From NCBI GenBank assembly GCA_012512265.1, contig JAAZEM010000084.1:1-62316 (forward strand): a stretch of 62,316 nt of DNA, given 5' to 3'. The stretch comes from Armatimonadota bacterium. GTDB lineage: Bacteria > Armatimonadota > JAAZEB01. Each line of letters begins with the position of its first letter. The first letter of the stretch is position 1. This document shows, piece after piece, positions 8,406 to 19,685 of the stretch. The notes under the pieces are model-generated. The model worked only from the letters and a program-made list of their open reading frames with translations. It searched no databases and had not been told where the DNA came from. Both the position numbers and the translations under genes were made by a program.

Positions 8406-9545
8406 ATGGTCCGTATCACTGTTTCAGCAGGCAACCACGACCGGATCTTTACCCCCGTGAGCGCCGATCTGCCCGCGCAGGGCGACACCGCCCTGGAGCT
8501 GATCGACCAGGAGAGCCAGCGCGCGGTGCCGTTCCAGCTTGATGCGACGGGCACGCGCATCACCTGGCTTATTGACCACCTCGCGGCAGGGCAGTCGCGC
8601 ACCTACGCCCTCTGCCCCGCATCCAGCACCGCCGTGCCTCCGGCCACGGTCAGCCTCACCGAGGTGCCCAACGACCGCGTGGAAGTGCGCATCGGCGACG
8701 AGCTGATCACCTCTTACTACTACGGCAGCGCCTATCCCCGCCCGTTCCTCTACCCGCTCATCGGCCCCTACGGCGCCTCCGTGACGCGCCACTTCCCGAT
8801 GCAGAACATCGAGGGCGAGCGCCAGGACCACAAGCACCACCGCTCGGTCTACACCGCCTACGGCGACGTGAACGGCGTGGATGACTGGTCGGAGGAGCCC
8901 GGGCATGGCCGGATCGTGCACACCGGCTTCCAGGGCCTGGAGCAGGGCCCCGTTTATGCCACCATCCGCTCGCAGAGCGACTGGGTGAGCAACTCCGGCG
9001 AGAAGGTGATGAGCGAGAGCCGCGCGGTTACCATCTATGGCGTTCCTTCCGCAGCGCGGATTCTCGACTATGAGGTGCGCCTCACCGCCACCGTGGGGGA
9101 AGTGAAGTTCGGCGATACCAAAGAGGGCGGCATCCTCTCCGTGCGCGTGGCGACCTCGATGGACGCGGCGCGCGGCGGCAAGATCGAGAACAGCTACGGC
9201 GGGATCAACGAGAAGGAGACCTGGGGCAAGCGCGCCGAGTGGTGCGACTACTCCGGACCGGTCGAGGGCAAGTGGGTCGGCATCGCCGTCATGGATCACC
9301 CCGGCAACTTCCGCTATCCCACCTATTGGCACGTGCGTGACTACGGGCTGATGACCGCCAACATGTTTGGCCTCTCCGCGTTCTACAACGACCCGCAGCG
9401 CCGCGGTGACTACACCCTCCCCGAGGGCGAGAGCCTCGTCTTCCGCTACCGGATCTACGTCCATCCGGGCGATGCCACTCAGGGCAAGGTGGCCGCGCGC
9501 TACCACGACTTCGTCAACCCGCCGGTGGTGACGGTCGAGGCCTGA
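8406..9545 (+). CDS. DUF6807 (PmoA-like) family protein
   Basis: A 379-residue protein with no signal peptide. It belongs to the family often annotated as PmoA-like, now DUF6807. The name is misleading, because these proteins are not membrane methane monooxygenase subunits. The clearest signature is the histidine-rich segment DHKHHRSVYTAYGDVNGVDDW around residues 138-158, preceded by SYYYGSAYPRPFLYPLIGPYG, and later TYWHVRDYGLMTANMFG. Members cluster with glycosidases and Gfo/Idh oxidoreductases in Planctomycetes, Verrucomicrobia and Armatimonadetes, and probably act on carbohydrates; the reaction is not known to me. A ribosome-binding site AAGGAGC precedes the ATG by about 8 bases. Confidence 0.75.
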   Translation: MVRITVSAGNHDRIFTPVSADLPAQGDTALELIDQESQRAVPFQLDATGTRITWLIDHLAAGQSRTYALCPASSTAVPPATVSLTEVPNDRVEVRIGDELITSYYYGSAYPRPFLYPLIGPYGASVTRHFPMQNIEGERQDHKHHRSVYTAYGDVNGVDDWSEEPGHGRIVHTGFQGLEQGPVYATIRSQSDWVSNSGEKVMSESRAVTIYGVPSAARILDYEVRLTATVGEVKFGDTKEGGILSVRVATSMDAARGGKIENSYGGINEKETWGKRAEWCDYSGPVEGKWVGIAVMDHPGNFRYPTYWHVRDYGLMTANMFGLSAFYNDPQRRGDYTLPEGESLVFRYRIYVHPGDATQGKVAARYHDFVNPPVVTVEA

Positions 9546-9560
9546 GTTTCCTTTCCAGCA

Positions 9561-9591
9561 ATGGGGGTGGCGATTGCCACCCCCATTTTTC
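9561..9591 (+). terminator. Rho-independent terminator
   Basis: Stem ATGGGGGTGGC (9561-9571), loop GATT, stem GCCACCCCCAT, then a run of T. It ends the DUF6807 transcript. This is one of the few hairpins in the window with a true T-tract. Confidence 0.9.
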
Positions 9592-9597
9592 GTTGGA

Positions 9598-9638
9598 TCA
9601 AAAGGGGCGCCCGCGCGTTCCATTCTCGCAGGCGCCCC
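9598..9638 (-). terminator. Terminator for the minus-strand glycosidase operon
   Basis: GGGGCGCC at 9604-9611 pairs with GGCGCCCC at 9631-9638. Read on the minus strand the stem is followed by TTTT. It lies 36 bases past the stop of the 893-residue gene. Confidence 0.65.
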
Positions 9639-9673
9639 CTATCCGAGGGATGGGCTATCTCACCATCCCTGCG

Positions 9674-12355
9674 CTACCCATCCTTACCGTAGCTTGCCAG
9701 GCGGGCACGCACCGCCGCCTGGCCATGCCAATCCGGGCTCCAGTACTTCCGGTCGAGAGCGCGCAGCACCGCGAAGACACTCTCTTCCAGTTCCTCCGCG
9801 CTGGATGCCTCCACCACCAGGTCGCGCCCTTGCAGCGAGACGCGCGGCTTCTTCCCGGCGGCGATGCTCAGGCGCACCAGTGGGCCGGACCCCGGCGCGT
9901 CGCTCTCGCGAATCGGCAGGAGCACCTCGGTCGCGGATTCCTGCACGCGCCCGTACCAGTAGCGGAAATACTCCTGGATCCGGAAGGCCGCCAGTTGCTC
10001 GCGCTCGCCAGCGCCTTTGGGCACCACGATGGCGCACGCCGGCTTGCCGTCCTTCACGAAGGGGTAATCGAGGAGCGCGCGCTCCTGGATGTCCAGAAGG
10101 TTCGATGCAAACTGGGCCGCCAGGCGCGTATTGGCCCCGAGCTTTGCCCTGGCCACGACGCCGTCACCTTCCGGCCGGGCCTGGACGGGCCGGCCATCGA
10201 CGCGGAGCGCGACGAGCCGCATGCCCGCGGGCACCCGAATCCGCAACGCCGTCTCGCCAGCGCCGGTCAGCGTGGCCTCCAGGCGGCTGCCCGTGGCGCT
10301 GGTCGTTTCGCGCACTTCAGCAGAGCGGACAGTGCTCGCGTTCACCACCTCGATCTGGGCGCGCAGGAGCCACGGCGTGCGCACCGGCACGTTCACCGGC
10401 ACCACCGTCTCGCCCTTCGCCACCCGGTTGGTGAGCGCGCGGCCGTCATAGTGCGAGAAGAGGAGCGCGTTCCCGCCCATCCGCTGGTGGAGGATGCGTG
10501 CCTCGCCGCGCACCGGCTCGCCCGTCTCGTGGGCAATCGCGAGGAGCGTCTTCAGCCCCCGACCGTAGCGGGTCACCCAGAGCGGCTCCGGCACGCGCGT
10601 CGCAGGCACCGGCTCCCAGCCGGTCTGCACGCACTCCACGATGGCCGGCAGCCAGCGGACCAGGCGGCCAACGCCCTGAGTGAGGTTAGGCGTTGGGATG
10701 TAGCCGATTCGCAGGCTCTGGAGCAGGGTGAAATCGGCCAGGCCCTCATAGACCCGAGCCAGCTGGTCCGGCTTCACGCTCTCGAGATCAACGAAATCGC
10801 CAATCTCGTAACCTTCCCACCAGACGAGCGTCTTGCGTCCCATCTTCCAGCGCAGGTGATCCCCATCAGTGCGCCCGCGCTGCCAGGGACTGCCTTCCAG
10901 CATGGCGCTGTCGCTATGGAAGCAAGAGGCGTAGGTGCCGTTCGACATCGGGTTCGAGACCACCGAGAGCGGCCGGCCATCCTTCTTCAGCGTGTGCACG
11001 AAGTCCATGAGGTGCGTGATCGCCACCATCTCGGCGCAGTAGACACCCACCTGGTCATCCCAGGCGCGCGCTTCTAGGTTGGGGAGCGCCGGACCGGTGT
11101 AGCGCGTCGCGTCGCCGGCGGTGTCGAAGGCAAAGCCGGAGAGGTCTAGCTCCTCGGCAACCTGGCGCATGTCTCGATAGCTCTGCTCCCCAAAGGAGGT
11201 CTTGTAGGGGAAGACACGCAGCTCGTTATCGTTTCCGGTGACCCACGGCGTATCGAAGTAGGTCTTCGCCTTCGGATCGGTGGTCAGTGCGTCGGCATAG
11301 CGTTCTCTGGCCAGGCGTTCCTCGCACCAGATCTGGGCGGGGATGTAGAACATCATCGCCACGCCCGCCCTGCGGGCTCCGGCGGTGAAAGCCTCCTTGC
11401 GCCACGCGAGGTACTCCTCGCGCGGCTTGCCGCGCGTCTTGCCAAAAGGACGCACCGGCTCGTAGTCCCACAGCTCCGCGCGGCCCACGATATCGCCGGT
11501 GCGCCGGAAAGGAGCATAGCACCAATCCCAGCCCCCATAGAGACGCCGGCAGATCTCAGGTGCCCATGGCCCAGCAGGCCAGGCGCGATACTGCGCGCTG
11601 CCCAGGTGCGTGCGCGGATCCACATCCTTCCGCGGGTGGAACCACTCCGGGAAGGAATCGTAGTAGGCCTCGAACGCTTCGTACTTGCCCCACTCGCCGG
11701 GCGTTGCGCAGAGGACGAACTTCACCGTCTCTGTCTTGCCCGGGTCCACCACGATGCGAGCGATGGCTGCCAGGCGCGCGCTACCATCCGCAAGCGGCTC
11801 GTACTCTTGCCGCAGATAGGAGACCAACTGCGACGGCTCCAGACCGACGGCGACACACGCAGCGGCGTTCCAGGCCACGGCGAGCGGCATATTCCCCTCC
11901 AGGCGCTCGGAGGATGTCTTCGCCTTTGGCGCCTCATAGTCGTCCCAGCCATCGAAGAAGTGCGTGACGCTCGCGCCGTTCAGGACCATGCGCGGGCCCA
12001 CCTCCAGCCACTGCTGCTCCCGGCCGGTGTTGGCGCACGAAACCTCCCACACCAGGCAGCGGCCGGCCGGCGCGAGCTTCAGCGTTCCCTTGAGCGGAAA
12101 ACCGTCACGGGCCGCCAGTTCCCACGCGCTCCCCGCCGCCGGACGAGCGTCCAATGCGACCGGCTGCTTCCCTTTCCCGTCATAGAGGTAAAGCGCGGCA
12201 CCGCGCGCCAGACCCGGATCCATTGCCACCCGGGCCGAGAACTCTCCGCCGCGCAGAAACGACAGCTCCAGGCCACCGGCGCGGGCGCTCCCCTGCGCGT
12301 GGGTGCCAGACGCGGCGGCGACCAACGCGGCGGCAACAAACAGGATGCGTCTCAT
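9674..12355 (-). CDS. Exported glycosidase-like protein, family not recognised
   Basis: An 893-residue protein with a clear signal peptide (MRRILFVAAALVAAASGTHAQG). The first 250 residues look like a beta-sandwich. The middle (about 270-560) looks like a TIM barrel: WDWCYAPFRRTGDI, FYIPAQIWCEERLARERY, LSGFAFDTAGDATRY and MLEGSPWQRGRTDGDH resemble the core of GH36/GH31-like or GHL-type enzymes, with the Asp of GFAFDTAGD a possible nucleophile. The C-terminal region has further beta modules. It is the last gene of a three-gene operon; its ATG overlaps the upstream stop as ATGA. A glycoside hydrolase acting outside the cytoplasm is the most likely role, but neither family nor substrate is established. 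Confidence 0.6.
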   Translation of the reverse strand: MRRILFVAAALVAAASGTHAQGSARAGGLELSFLRGGEFSARVAMDPGLARGAALYLYDGKGKQPVALDARPAAGSAWELAARDGFPLKGTLKLAPAGRCLVWEVSCANTGREQQWLEVGPRMVLNGASVTHFFDGWDDYEAPKAKTSSERLEGNMPLAVAWNAAACVAVGLEPSQLVSYLRQEYEPLADGSARLAAIARIVVDPGKTETVKFVLCATPGEWGKYEAFEAYYDSFPEWFHPRKDVDPRTHLGSAQYRAWPAGPWAPEICRRLYGGWDWCYAPFRRTGDIVGRAELWDYEPVRPFGKTRGKPREEYLAWRKEAFTAGARRAGVAMMFYIPAQIWCEERLARERYADALTTDPKAKTYFDTPWVTGNDNELRVFPYKTSFGEQSYRDMRQVAEELDLSGFAFDTAGDATRYTGPALPNLEARAWDDQVGVYCAEMVAITHLMDFVHTLKKDGRPLSVVSNPMSNGTYASCFHSDSAMLEGSPWQRGRTDGDHLRWKMGRKTLVWWEGYEIGDFVDLESVKPDQLARVYEGLADFTLLQSLRIGYIPTPNLTQGVGRLVRWLPAIVECVQTGWEPVPATRVPEPLWVTRYGRGLKTLLAIAHETGEPVRGEARILHQRMGGNALLFSHYDGRALTNRVAKGETVVPVNVPVRTPWLLRAQIEVVNASTVRSAEVRETTSATGSRLEATLTGAGETALRIRVPAGMRLVALRVDGRPVQARPEGDGVVARAKLGANTRLAAQFASNLLDIQERALLDYPFVKDGKPACAIVVPKGAGEREQLAAFRIQEYFRYWYGRVQESATEVLLPIRESDAPGSGPLVRLSIAAGKKPRVSLQGRDLVVEASSAEELEESVFAVLRALDRKYWSPDWHGQAAVRARLASYGKDG

Positions 12356-13206
12356 CGGCTCTCCCCCTCCCCAATCTGCGGGTAGCGCGCGGTAATCTTC
12401 TTGCCACCTGCGAGAGTCGCTACCACTTCATACACAGCATCCGTTGGCTGGCCGCCCAGCTTCTTCTCGAAGAGAGACGTCCCCGCCGCCAGCGGCCCGG
12501 AGTCGAACACCGGCTTGTCGGCATCGACCGGCATGACGGTCACGCGCTCGATGCTCTCACCCGGCCCGGCCTTCACCTGAATCGCGAGCTCGGTCTCCGC
12601 CAGGCCAGCGTGGAGGTCATCAAACCACACCTCGCCCGCCTCGAAGAAGAGGCCCAGGCTGAGCGAGATCGCCTGCATCGGGGGCGGGATCTCCGCGATG
12701 ATACGGAAGGGGTACCACTGATTCGGGTCTGGCCCGCCGAGGGAATCGGGGGGCAGGAAGACAGGGGCGAGCCAATGCCCGCGCATCGTGCCCCGATAGA
12801 AGCGCTGGTCCACGGCGACGCTCCGCCCGTCCGGCAGGGGAGTTCGCGCATGGGCGTAGCAGAGCATCTTCCCGCCCATCAGGCGATAGTAGCCCCGGAA
12901 GAGATACTTCTTGCCCGGCTCCACGGGCACGCTTTGCGCCCAGTAGCCTGACATCACCGCGCTCTTCGCGCGCACTCGCAGGCACTTGCCCGAGCGCCCG
13001 CCATCCACCCAGTCGATCTCGAAGTTATCGGGGCGTGCCGTGGAGAAACGCCAGGCGTCCGGCTGGCCATCCCGGCCCTGTTCCACATCCGGATTCTGCA
13101 GCAGGTTAGCAACTGGCAGGGGCGGGTCGCTCGTGACGCGGACCTCCGCGGCACGGGCGCCAGGCGCCAGCGCCAACCCGAAGAGGATGAGTACAATTCT
13201 CTTCAT
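12352..13206 (-). CDS. Exported protein with carbohydrate-binding-like domain
   Basis: A 284-residue protein with a signal peptide (MKRIVLILFGLALAPGARA). After it comes NLLQNPDVEQGRDGQPDAWRF and later a WFDDLHAGL segment. This is the N-PdFE-G...W...vyfDdv pattern of CBM4/9-like jelly-roll modules. The remainder has no recognised catalytic domain. ATG 13206 has AGGTG upstream and starts the signal peptide, so the 46 upstream in-frame residues are not coding. It lies between the beta-galactosidase and the 893-residue protein, overlapping the latter by four bases, and probably binds glycan for the same substrate system. Confidence 0.6.
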   Translation of the reverse strand: MKRIVLILFGLALAPGARAAEVRVTSDPPLPVANLLQNPDVEQGRDGQPDAWRFSTARPDNFEIDWVDGGRSGKCLRVRAKSAVMSGYWAQSVPVEPGKKYLFRGYYRLMGGKMLCYAHARTPLPDGRSVAVDQRFYRGTMRGHWLAPVFLPPDSLGGPDPNQWYPFRIIAEIPPPMQAISLSLGLFFEAGEVWFDDLHAGLAETELAIQVKAGPGESIERVTVMPVDADKPVFDSGPLAAGTSLFEKKLGGQPTDAVYEVVATLAGGKKITARYPQIGEGESR

Positions 13207-13227
13207 AATCACCTGCTTCACAACTCG

Positions 13228-13289
13228 AAGCGCCCCAGGCGCTTCTGACGACTGCTGGCGCTCCCGAACTATGGAGCGAGAGCGCCAGC
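13228..13289. repeat. Two inverted repeats within the glycosidase operon
   Basis: AAGCGCC/GGCGCTT at about 13228-13244, and GCTGGCGCTC (13254-13263) with GAGCGCCAGC (13280-13289), lie in the 105-bp gap between the beta-galactosidase stop and the next start. They could reduce read-through or stabilise the upstream mRNA segment. Confidence 0.5.
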
Positions 13290-13310
13290 GCGTTGCCGGC
13301 ACCCCGCGGA

Positions 13311-16451
<3,141 letters not shown>

Positions 16452-16655
16452 TTATACGAGAGCAAGGAAAGCGGTATGTGCGCCACCCGGCCGGTAGCGC
16501 AGCGGATGTCTCTTCATGCTACCGGATGTTTCTGGGAGATCGCCCGGAACTCCTGCGCGTGCAGCATCCGCGAGGTGGGGGCGGCGAGGGCGCAAACACC
16601 ACGCTGGTAGGGGAGCGTGCCCAAGGGGCCGGTGCCATCTATCGCGATCCGGCGC

Positions 16656-16685
16656 TTGACAGCCGCCCGAGATGGATGCTACCAT
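16656..16685 (+). promoter_or_regulatory. Probable promoter of the prepilin-like gene
   Basis: TTGACA at 16656-16661, an 18-base spacer, and TACCAT at 16680-16685 with TGC immediately upstream of the -10. It is 43 bases before the ATG at 16728, where CGGAAGGAGCAC provides the ribosome-binding site. Confidence 0.6.
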
Positions 16686-16727
16686 GCTTGCAGGCACCGC
16701 TCTTGAGGTTTCGGAAGGAGCACGGAC

Positions 16728-17429
16728 ATGAACGCTCGAAAAGCACGCGGGTTTACCCTGATCGAGCTGCTGGTCGTGATAGCGATTATCGCCATCCTGG
16801 CAGCCATTCTCTTCCCGGTTTTCGCCCGGGCGCGAGAGAACGCACGGAAGTCCAACTGTCAGAGCAATCTGAAGCAGATTGGCACGGGCGTGATGATGTA
16901 CGTGCAGGATTTTGACGAGTACATGCCCTTCTCCTGGCAGATCAGCAACGACCAGAACGGGCGGATCTGGCCAGACGCGATCCTGCCCTACATCAAGAAC
17001 ACGGGCGTCTTCAACTGCCCCTCGTTCTCCACGAAGGTGGGCCTCGATTCGGTGGGGAAGTTCCTGCGCACTCAGATGCCCTACGCGGCGAACACCTGCT
17101 ACTATGGCGGGCGCGCGGGTAGCGCCAGTGGGCCGGTAGCCAGACACCCGATGTCGAAGCCGATGGCGGAGATACGCGTGCCCGCGGATACCGTCTTTGC
17201 GACCGACTACAGTGGTACCTTCGAAGCCGCCGGCCAATACGACGTGTCCAGCAACTACATGCAGCCTGCCACCAGCACAACCTATCAGTCGATCTTCCGG
17301 CACTCGGACATGTGCAACGTGGTGTTCTGCGATGGCCACATGAAGACGCTGAGCCGTGGCGCCTTGCTTCAGACGCACGCGGTCAGTGGCGTGGACGTCA
17401 AGTACCTCTTCACCATTGAGGAAGACTAG
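16728..17429 (+). CDS. Prepilin-type protein with H-X9-DG C-terminus (DUF1559-like)
   Basis: A 233-residue protein with a type IV prepilin leader: MNARKARG is cut before [16 protein letters not shown], with Glu at +5 of the mature protein. The hydrophobic helix runs into [24 protein letters not shown], a variant very common in Armatimonadetes, Planctomycetes and Lentisphaerae. Near the C-terminus [14 protein letters not shown] gives the H-X9-DG signature. Such proteins occur in large families, are exported and processed by a prepilin peptidase, and have no established individual function. It stands alone between convergent and divergent neighbours and is not part of the secretion operon at 33167-45722. 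Confidence 0.9.
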   Translation: MNARKARGFTLIELLVVIAIIAILAAILFPVFARARENARKSNCQSNLKQIGTGVMMYVQDFDEYMPFSWQISNDQNGRIWPDAILPYIKNTGVFNCPSFSTKVGLDSVGKFLRTQMPYAANTCYYGGRAGSASGPVARHPMSKPMAEIRVPADTVFATDYSGTFEAAGQYDVSSNYMQPATSTTYQSIFRHSDMCNVVFCDGHMKTLSRGALLQTHAVSGVDVKYLFTIEED

Positions 17430-17450
17430 CGGGGTCTTCTGCGTGGTGCG

Positions 17451-17489
17451 GGGCCGTTTTGCGCGCCTCCGTGGCGCGCAAAACGGCCC
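17451..17489. terminator. Long perfect hairpin between convergent genes
   Basis: A 17-bp perfect stem: arm 17451-17467, loop TCCGT, complementary arm 17473-17489. It is followed by a short pyrimidine-rich TTCTCTT on the plus strand. It sits between the prepilin stop and the aldolase stop and probably terminates both. Confidence 0.75.
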
Positions 17490-17503
17490 TTCTCTTGCGG
17501 AAG

Positions 17504-18526
17504 TTACGAGGCGCTCCAGAAGAGGTGGACGCGGTGTCCGGCCGGGTCGGGCTCCTTGAGGAAGACCGACTTCACTCCGCCCTTGCATGTGGGCTCTTCG
17601 AGGGCGATTCCCTTCTCCTGGAGAACCCGGACCGCTTCCTCGAAGTTGGCCACGCGAATCGCCACATGCGCCCGCGGCTCCTTTGGCTCCTTGAACACCT
17701 CGATCCGCCCGGGGCCCGGGCCAGAGACGAAGATGGAGGAGTTGCCCACCTTCTCGGAGAAGCCAAACGTCTTCGCGTACCAGGCAGCCACCTCGGCGCC
17801 GCCACCCGCCTGCGTGGGATAGAGGCCCACGTGCTCACACCCGAGGAAGAGGGGCACGCCCCGCGCCTTCTTCACCCACCACAGGCACTGCGCCACTTTG
17901 GCCGTGAGGGCTTCCCAGTCACCCGCGGCGACGATCTCCTTCGTGATCAGCTTGGTGCCGATCCCCAGGCACGCGGTGCCGGCCTTGATCCATTGGGTGA
18001 TGCTCTCCTCGGTCGCGTCCACGCCGCCCGTCGGCATGATCCGCGTCCAGGGGCACGGGCCGAGGATCGCCTTGACGAATGACGGCCCGCCAACTTCCTT
18101 GCCGGGAAAGAGCTTGACGATCTCGCACCCCGCCTCTTCCGCGGCGCTGATCTCGCTCGCGCTACCGCACCCGGGCGAGTAGGCGACCTTGCGCCGGTTA
18201 CAAACCTTCGCCACCTCCGGGTTGAAAACCGGCCCCACGACGAAGTTAGCCCCGGAATTGATATAAAGCGCCGCCGTTCCCGGGTCGACGACGGAACCCA
18301 CTCCCAGGATCACCTCCGGGCGCTCCTTGGCAAAGCGGGCCACCAGCTCACTGAAGACGCGGTAGGCAAGGTCGCCTCGGTTGGTGAACTCCACCACGCG
18401 AGCGCCGCCATCGGCGCAGGCAGAAATCACCTTCGCCGCCGTCTCGACATTCCCGTCGTAGAAAACCGGTACCAGCCCGGTGTCTAGCATTGTGTTGAGT
18501 ACTTCGAGTCGTTGAAAACGTGCCAT
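17504..18526 (-). CDS. KDPG/KHG aldolase fused to a C-terminal VOC (glyoxalase-like) domain
   Basis: A 340-residue two-domain enzyme. Residues 1-215 are a class I aldolase of the 2-keto-3-deoxy-6-phosphogluconate / 4-hydroxy-2-oxoglutarate family, splitting the substrate into pyruvate and an aldehyde. Glu46 lies in VVEFTNRG. The Schiff-base Lys138 is in CEIVKLFPGKEVGG, and RIMPTGGVDATEE forms the phosphate loop. From about residue 225 a vicinal-oxygen-chelate domain follows: the first beta-alpha-beta unit contains EHVGLYP, and the second has HVAIRVANFEEAVRVLQEKGI and a KEPDPAGHRVHLF end. Typical KDPG aldolases are about 210 residues with no such extension. It may act in sugar-acid catabolism with the pectin-related genes nearby. 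The TATGGTATAAT element downstream of its start faces the other way. Confidence 0.88.
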   Translation of the reverse strand: MARFQRLEVLNTMLDTGLVPVFYDGNVETAAKVISACADGGARVVEFTNRGDLAYRVFSELVARFAKERPEVILGVGSVVDPGTAALYINSGANFVVGPVFNPEVAKVCNRRKVAYSPGCGSASEISAAEEAGCEIVKLFPGKEVGGPSFVKAILGPCPWTRIMPTGGVDATEESITQWIKAGTACLGIGTKLITKEIVAAGDWEALTAKVAQCLWWVKKARGVPLFLGCEHVGLYPTQAGGGAEVAAWYAKTFGFSEKVGNSSIFVSGPGPGRIEVFKEPKEPRAHVAIRVANFEEAVRVLQEKGIALEEPTCKGGVKSVFLKEPDPAGHRVHLFWSAS

Positions 18527-18827
18527 TGGTAACCCCCTGTCGCCTCATTGTTAGCCACGCGCACGCCCCCCTCCTGCCTCTGTCCTGCAGCAAGCGCGGG
18601 CTTTCCTGGCCCCTGGCTGTTCTGCGCGCAGCTAGGGCCCCGCGCTGCTTTCCAGCAAGCGCCCTTCGGGCCACCGCATCCCTGCCACATCGCCAACCCG
18701 AGTTGCCCAGGAGCGCAGAGATCACCAGTCCGACAGGGCTTGGCTCACAAGCAGCGCGGAGATTTACCTCCGCATGGTGGCTGCTCCCCCTGCCAGATAC
18801 GGCTACACAAAGCATTCGCGCCTATGG
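18527..18827. other. Intergenic, upstream region of two divergent transcripts
   Basis: This gap holds the upstream sequence of the minus-strand aldolase gene and leads to the plus-strand promoter at 18828. It is GC-rich with several short self-complementary stretches. I see no convincing reading frame and no recognised riboswitch consensus. No clear -35/-10 pair for the aldolase was identified. Confidence 0.4.
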
Positions 18828-18833
18828 TATAAT
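18828..18833 (+). promoter_or_regulatory. Extended -10 promoter
   Basis: TATAAT preceded by TGG (18825-18827), the extended -10 form TGN-TATAAT. No good -35 hexamer is at the expected distance, as is common for extended -10 promoters. Transcription would begin near 18840 and run through a structured leader into the kinase pair. Confidence 0.6.
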
Positions 18834-18867
18834 CTCTGAGAGGGAGATGGGGTCACACCGATCTGTC

Positions 18868-18963
18868 GGCAGGAGCACGACCACCCGGCCTGTGAGCACC
18901 GCCAGGGGCGGTCCGGTGCCGGTGGCTTTCGGACCCGCCCGAACTTGAGGTTGCTCCTGGGCC
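18868..18963 (+). ncRNA. Predicted structured leader RNA upstream of the kinase pair
   Basis: A leader of about 150 bases lies between the TATAAT element and the first kinase start. It contains a nested foldback. The outer helix pairs CAGGAGCA (18870-18877) with TGCTCCTG (18952-18959) and is extendable with GG/CC. Inside it GGGCGGTCCG (18906-18915) pairs with CGGACCCGCCC (18930-18940) with one bulge. It does not match the SRP RNA, 6S, RNase P or tmRNA consensus, nor any riboswitch I recognise. It could be a cis-regulatory leader or simply stable GC-rich sequence. Confidence 0.35.
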
Positions 18964-18990
18964 TCTGCCCGGCTCGCGAAAGGGGAGAGC

Positions 18991-19683
18991 GTGCTGCGTC
19001 CCAACGACTACGAGGGCAAGCTGATCGTCGTTGAAGGCATCGATGGCAGCGGCAAATCCACGCAGATCGACCTGCTCAACAAGTGGTTGCAGTCTCAGGG
19101 GCGGGCGGTCTACTTCAGCGAGTGGAACTCATCCGATCTGGTCAAGAGCACCACGCGGTTGGCGAAGAAGCGGCGTGCGTTCACGCCGACGACGTTCAGT
19201 CTGCTTCAGGCCACGGACTTCGCCGACCGCTGGGAAAACCACATCCAGCCGCTGCTGAAGGCAGGCGCCATCGTTCTGGCCGACCGATACGCGTTCACTG
19301 CCTTCGCTCGCGATGTCGCGCGCGGGGTCGACCGGCAATGGGTACGCAACCTTTACTCCTTTGCCCCCCGACCGGATATTGCGCTCTACTTCCGGGTACC
19401 TCTCCATATCGCCGTGGACCGCATCCTCTCATCACGCGCGCGGATCAAATACTACGAGGCTGGGATGGACCTGGGTCTCTCCGATAACGTGGTCACTAGC
19501 TTCCGCCTCTTCCAGCAACGCATCCTGGATGAGTACGATAAGATGGTGGACGAATTCGGGCTCACGGTGATTGATGGCACGCTCCCGATCCACGAGCAGC
19601 AACTGCTGGTGCGTTCGATCACGCATCGGGTGCTCCTTGGCGGCCAGGAGCAGCTCGCGCCCGGGAATGTGGGAGGGGAGTGA
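18991..19683 (+). CDS. Thymidylate kinase-like protein, copy 1 (intact P-loop)
   Basis: A 230-residue P-loop kinase of the dTMP kinase family, which phosphorylates dTMP to dTDP or acts on a related nucleotide. The Walker A motif EGIDGSGKST is complete (Lys22). ATDFADRWEN and ADRYAFTAFARD take the place of the family's substrate-binding and DRY motifs. The lid region SSRARIKYYEAGMD is arginine-rich. GTG 18991 follows AAAGGGGAG. The gene ends three bases before the ATG of a paralogue, with which it shares the ATDFADR, DRY and GMD segments. It could be the cell's only dTMP kinase or a specialised nucleotide or polyphosphate-linked kinase; the window does not decide. Confidence 0.8.
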   Translation: MLRPNDYEGKLIVVEGIDGSGKSTQIDLLNKWLQSQGRAVYFSEWNSSDLVKSTTRLAKKRRAFTPTTFSLLQATDFADRWENHIQPLLKAGAIVLADRYAFTAFARDVARGVDRQWVRNLYSFAPRPDIALYFRVPLHIAVDRILSSRARIKYYEAGMDLGLSDNVVTSFRLFQQRILDEYDKMVDEFGLTVIDGTLPIHEQQLLVRSITHRVLLGGQEQLAPGNVGGE

Positions 19684-19685
19684 CG

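Noticed and set aside
8406..9545. Methane monooxygenase subunit (PmoA)
   Set aside because: The family name PmoA-like is misleading. The protein is soluble-looking, without the membrane helices of PmoA, and sits with carbohydrate genes.
9593..11077. Plus-strand open frame of 494 codons opposite the 893-residue protein
   Set aside because: Composition is Arg/Pro/His-rich as expected of a shadow frame. It covers a terminator and has no ribosome-binding site.
18834..18990. Leader resembling SRP RNA, 6S RNA or RNase P RNA
   Set aside because: None of the conserved loops (the GGTCAGG-type SRP core, 6S bubble or RNase P core) are present; only generic hairpins are.
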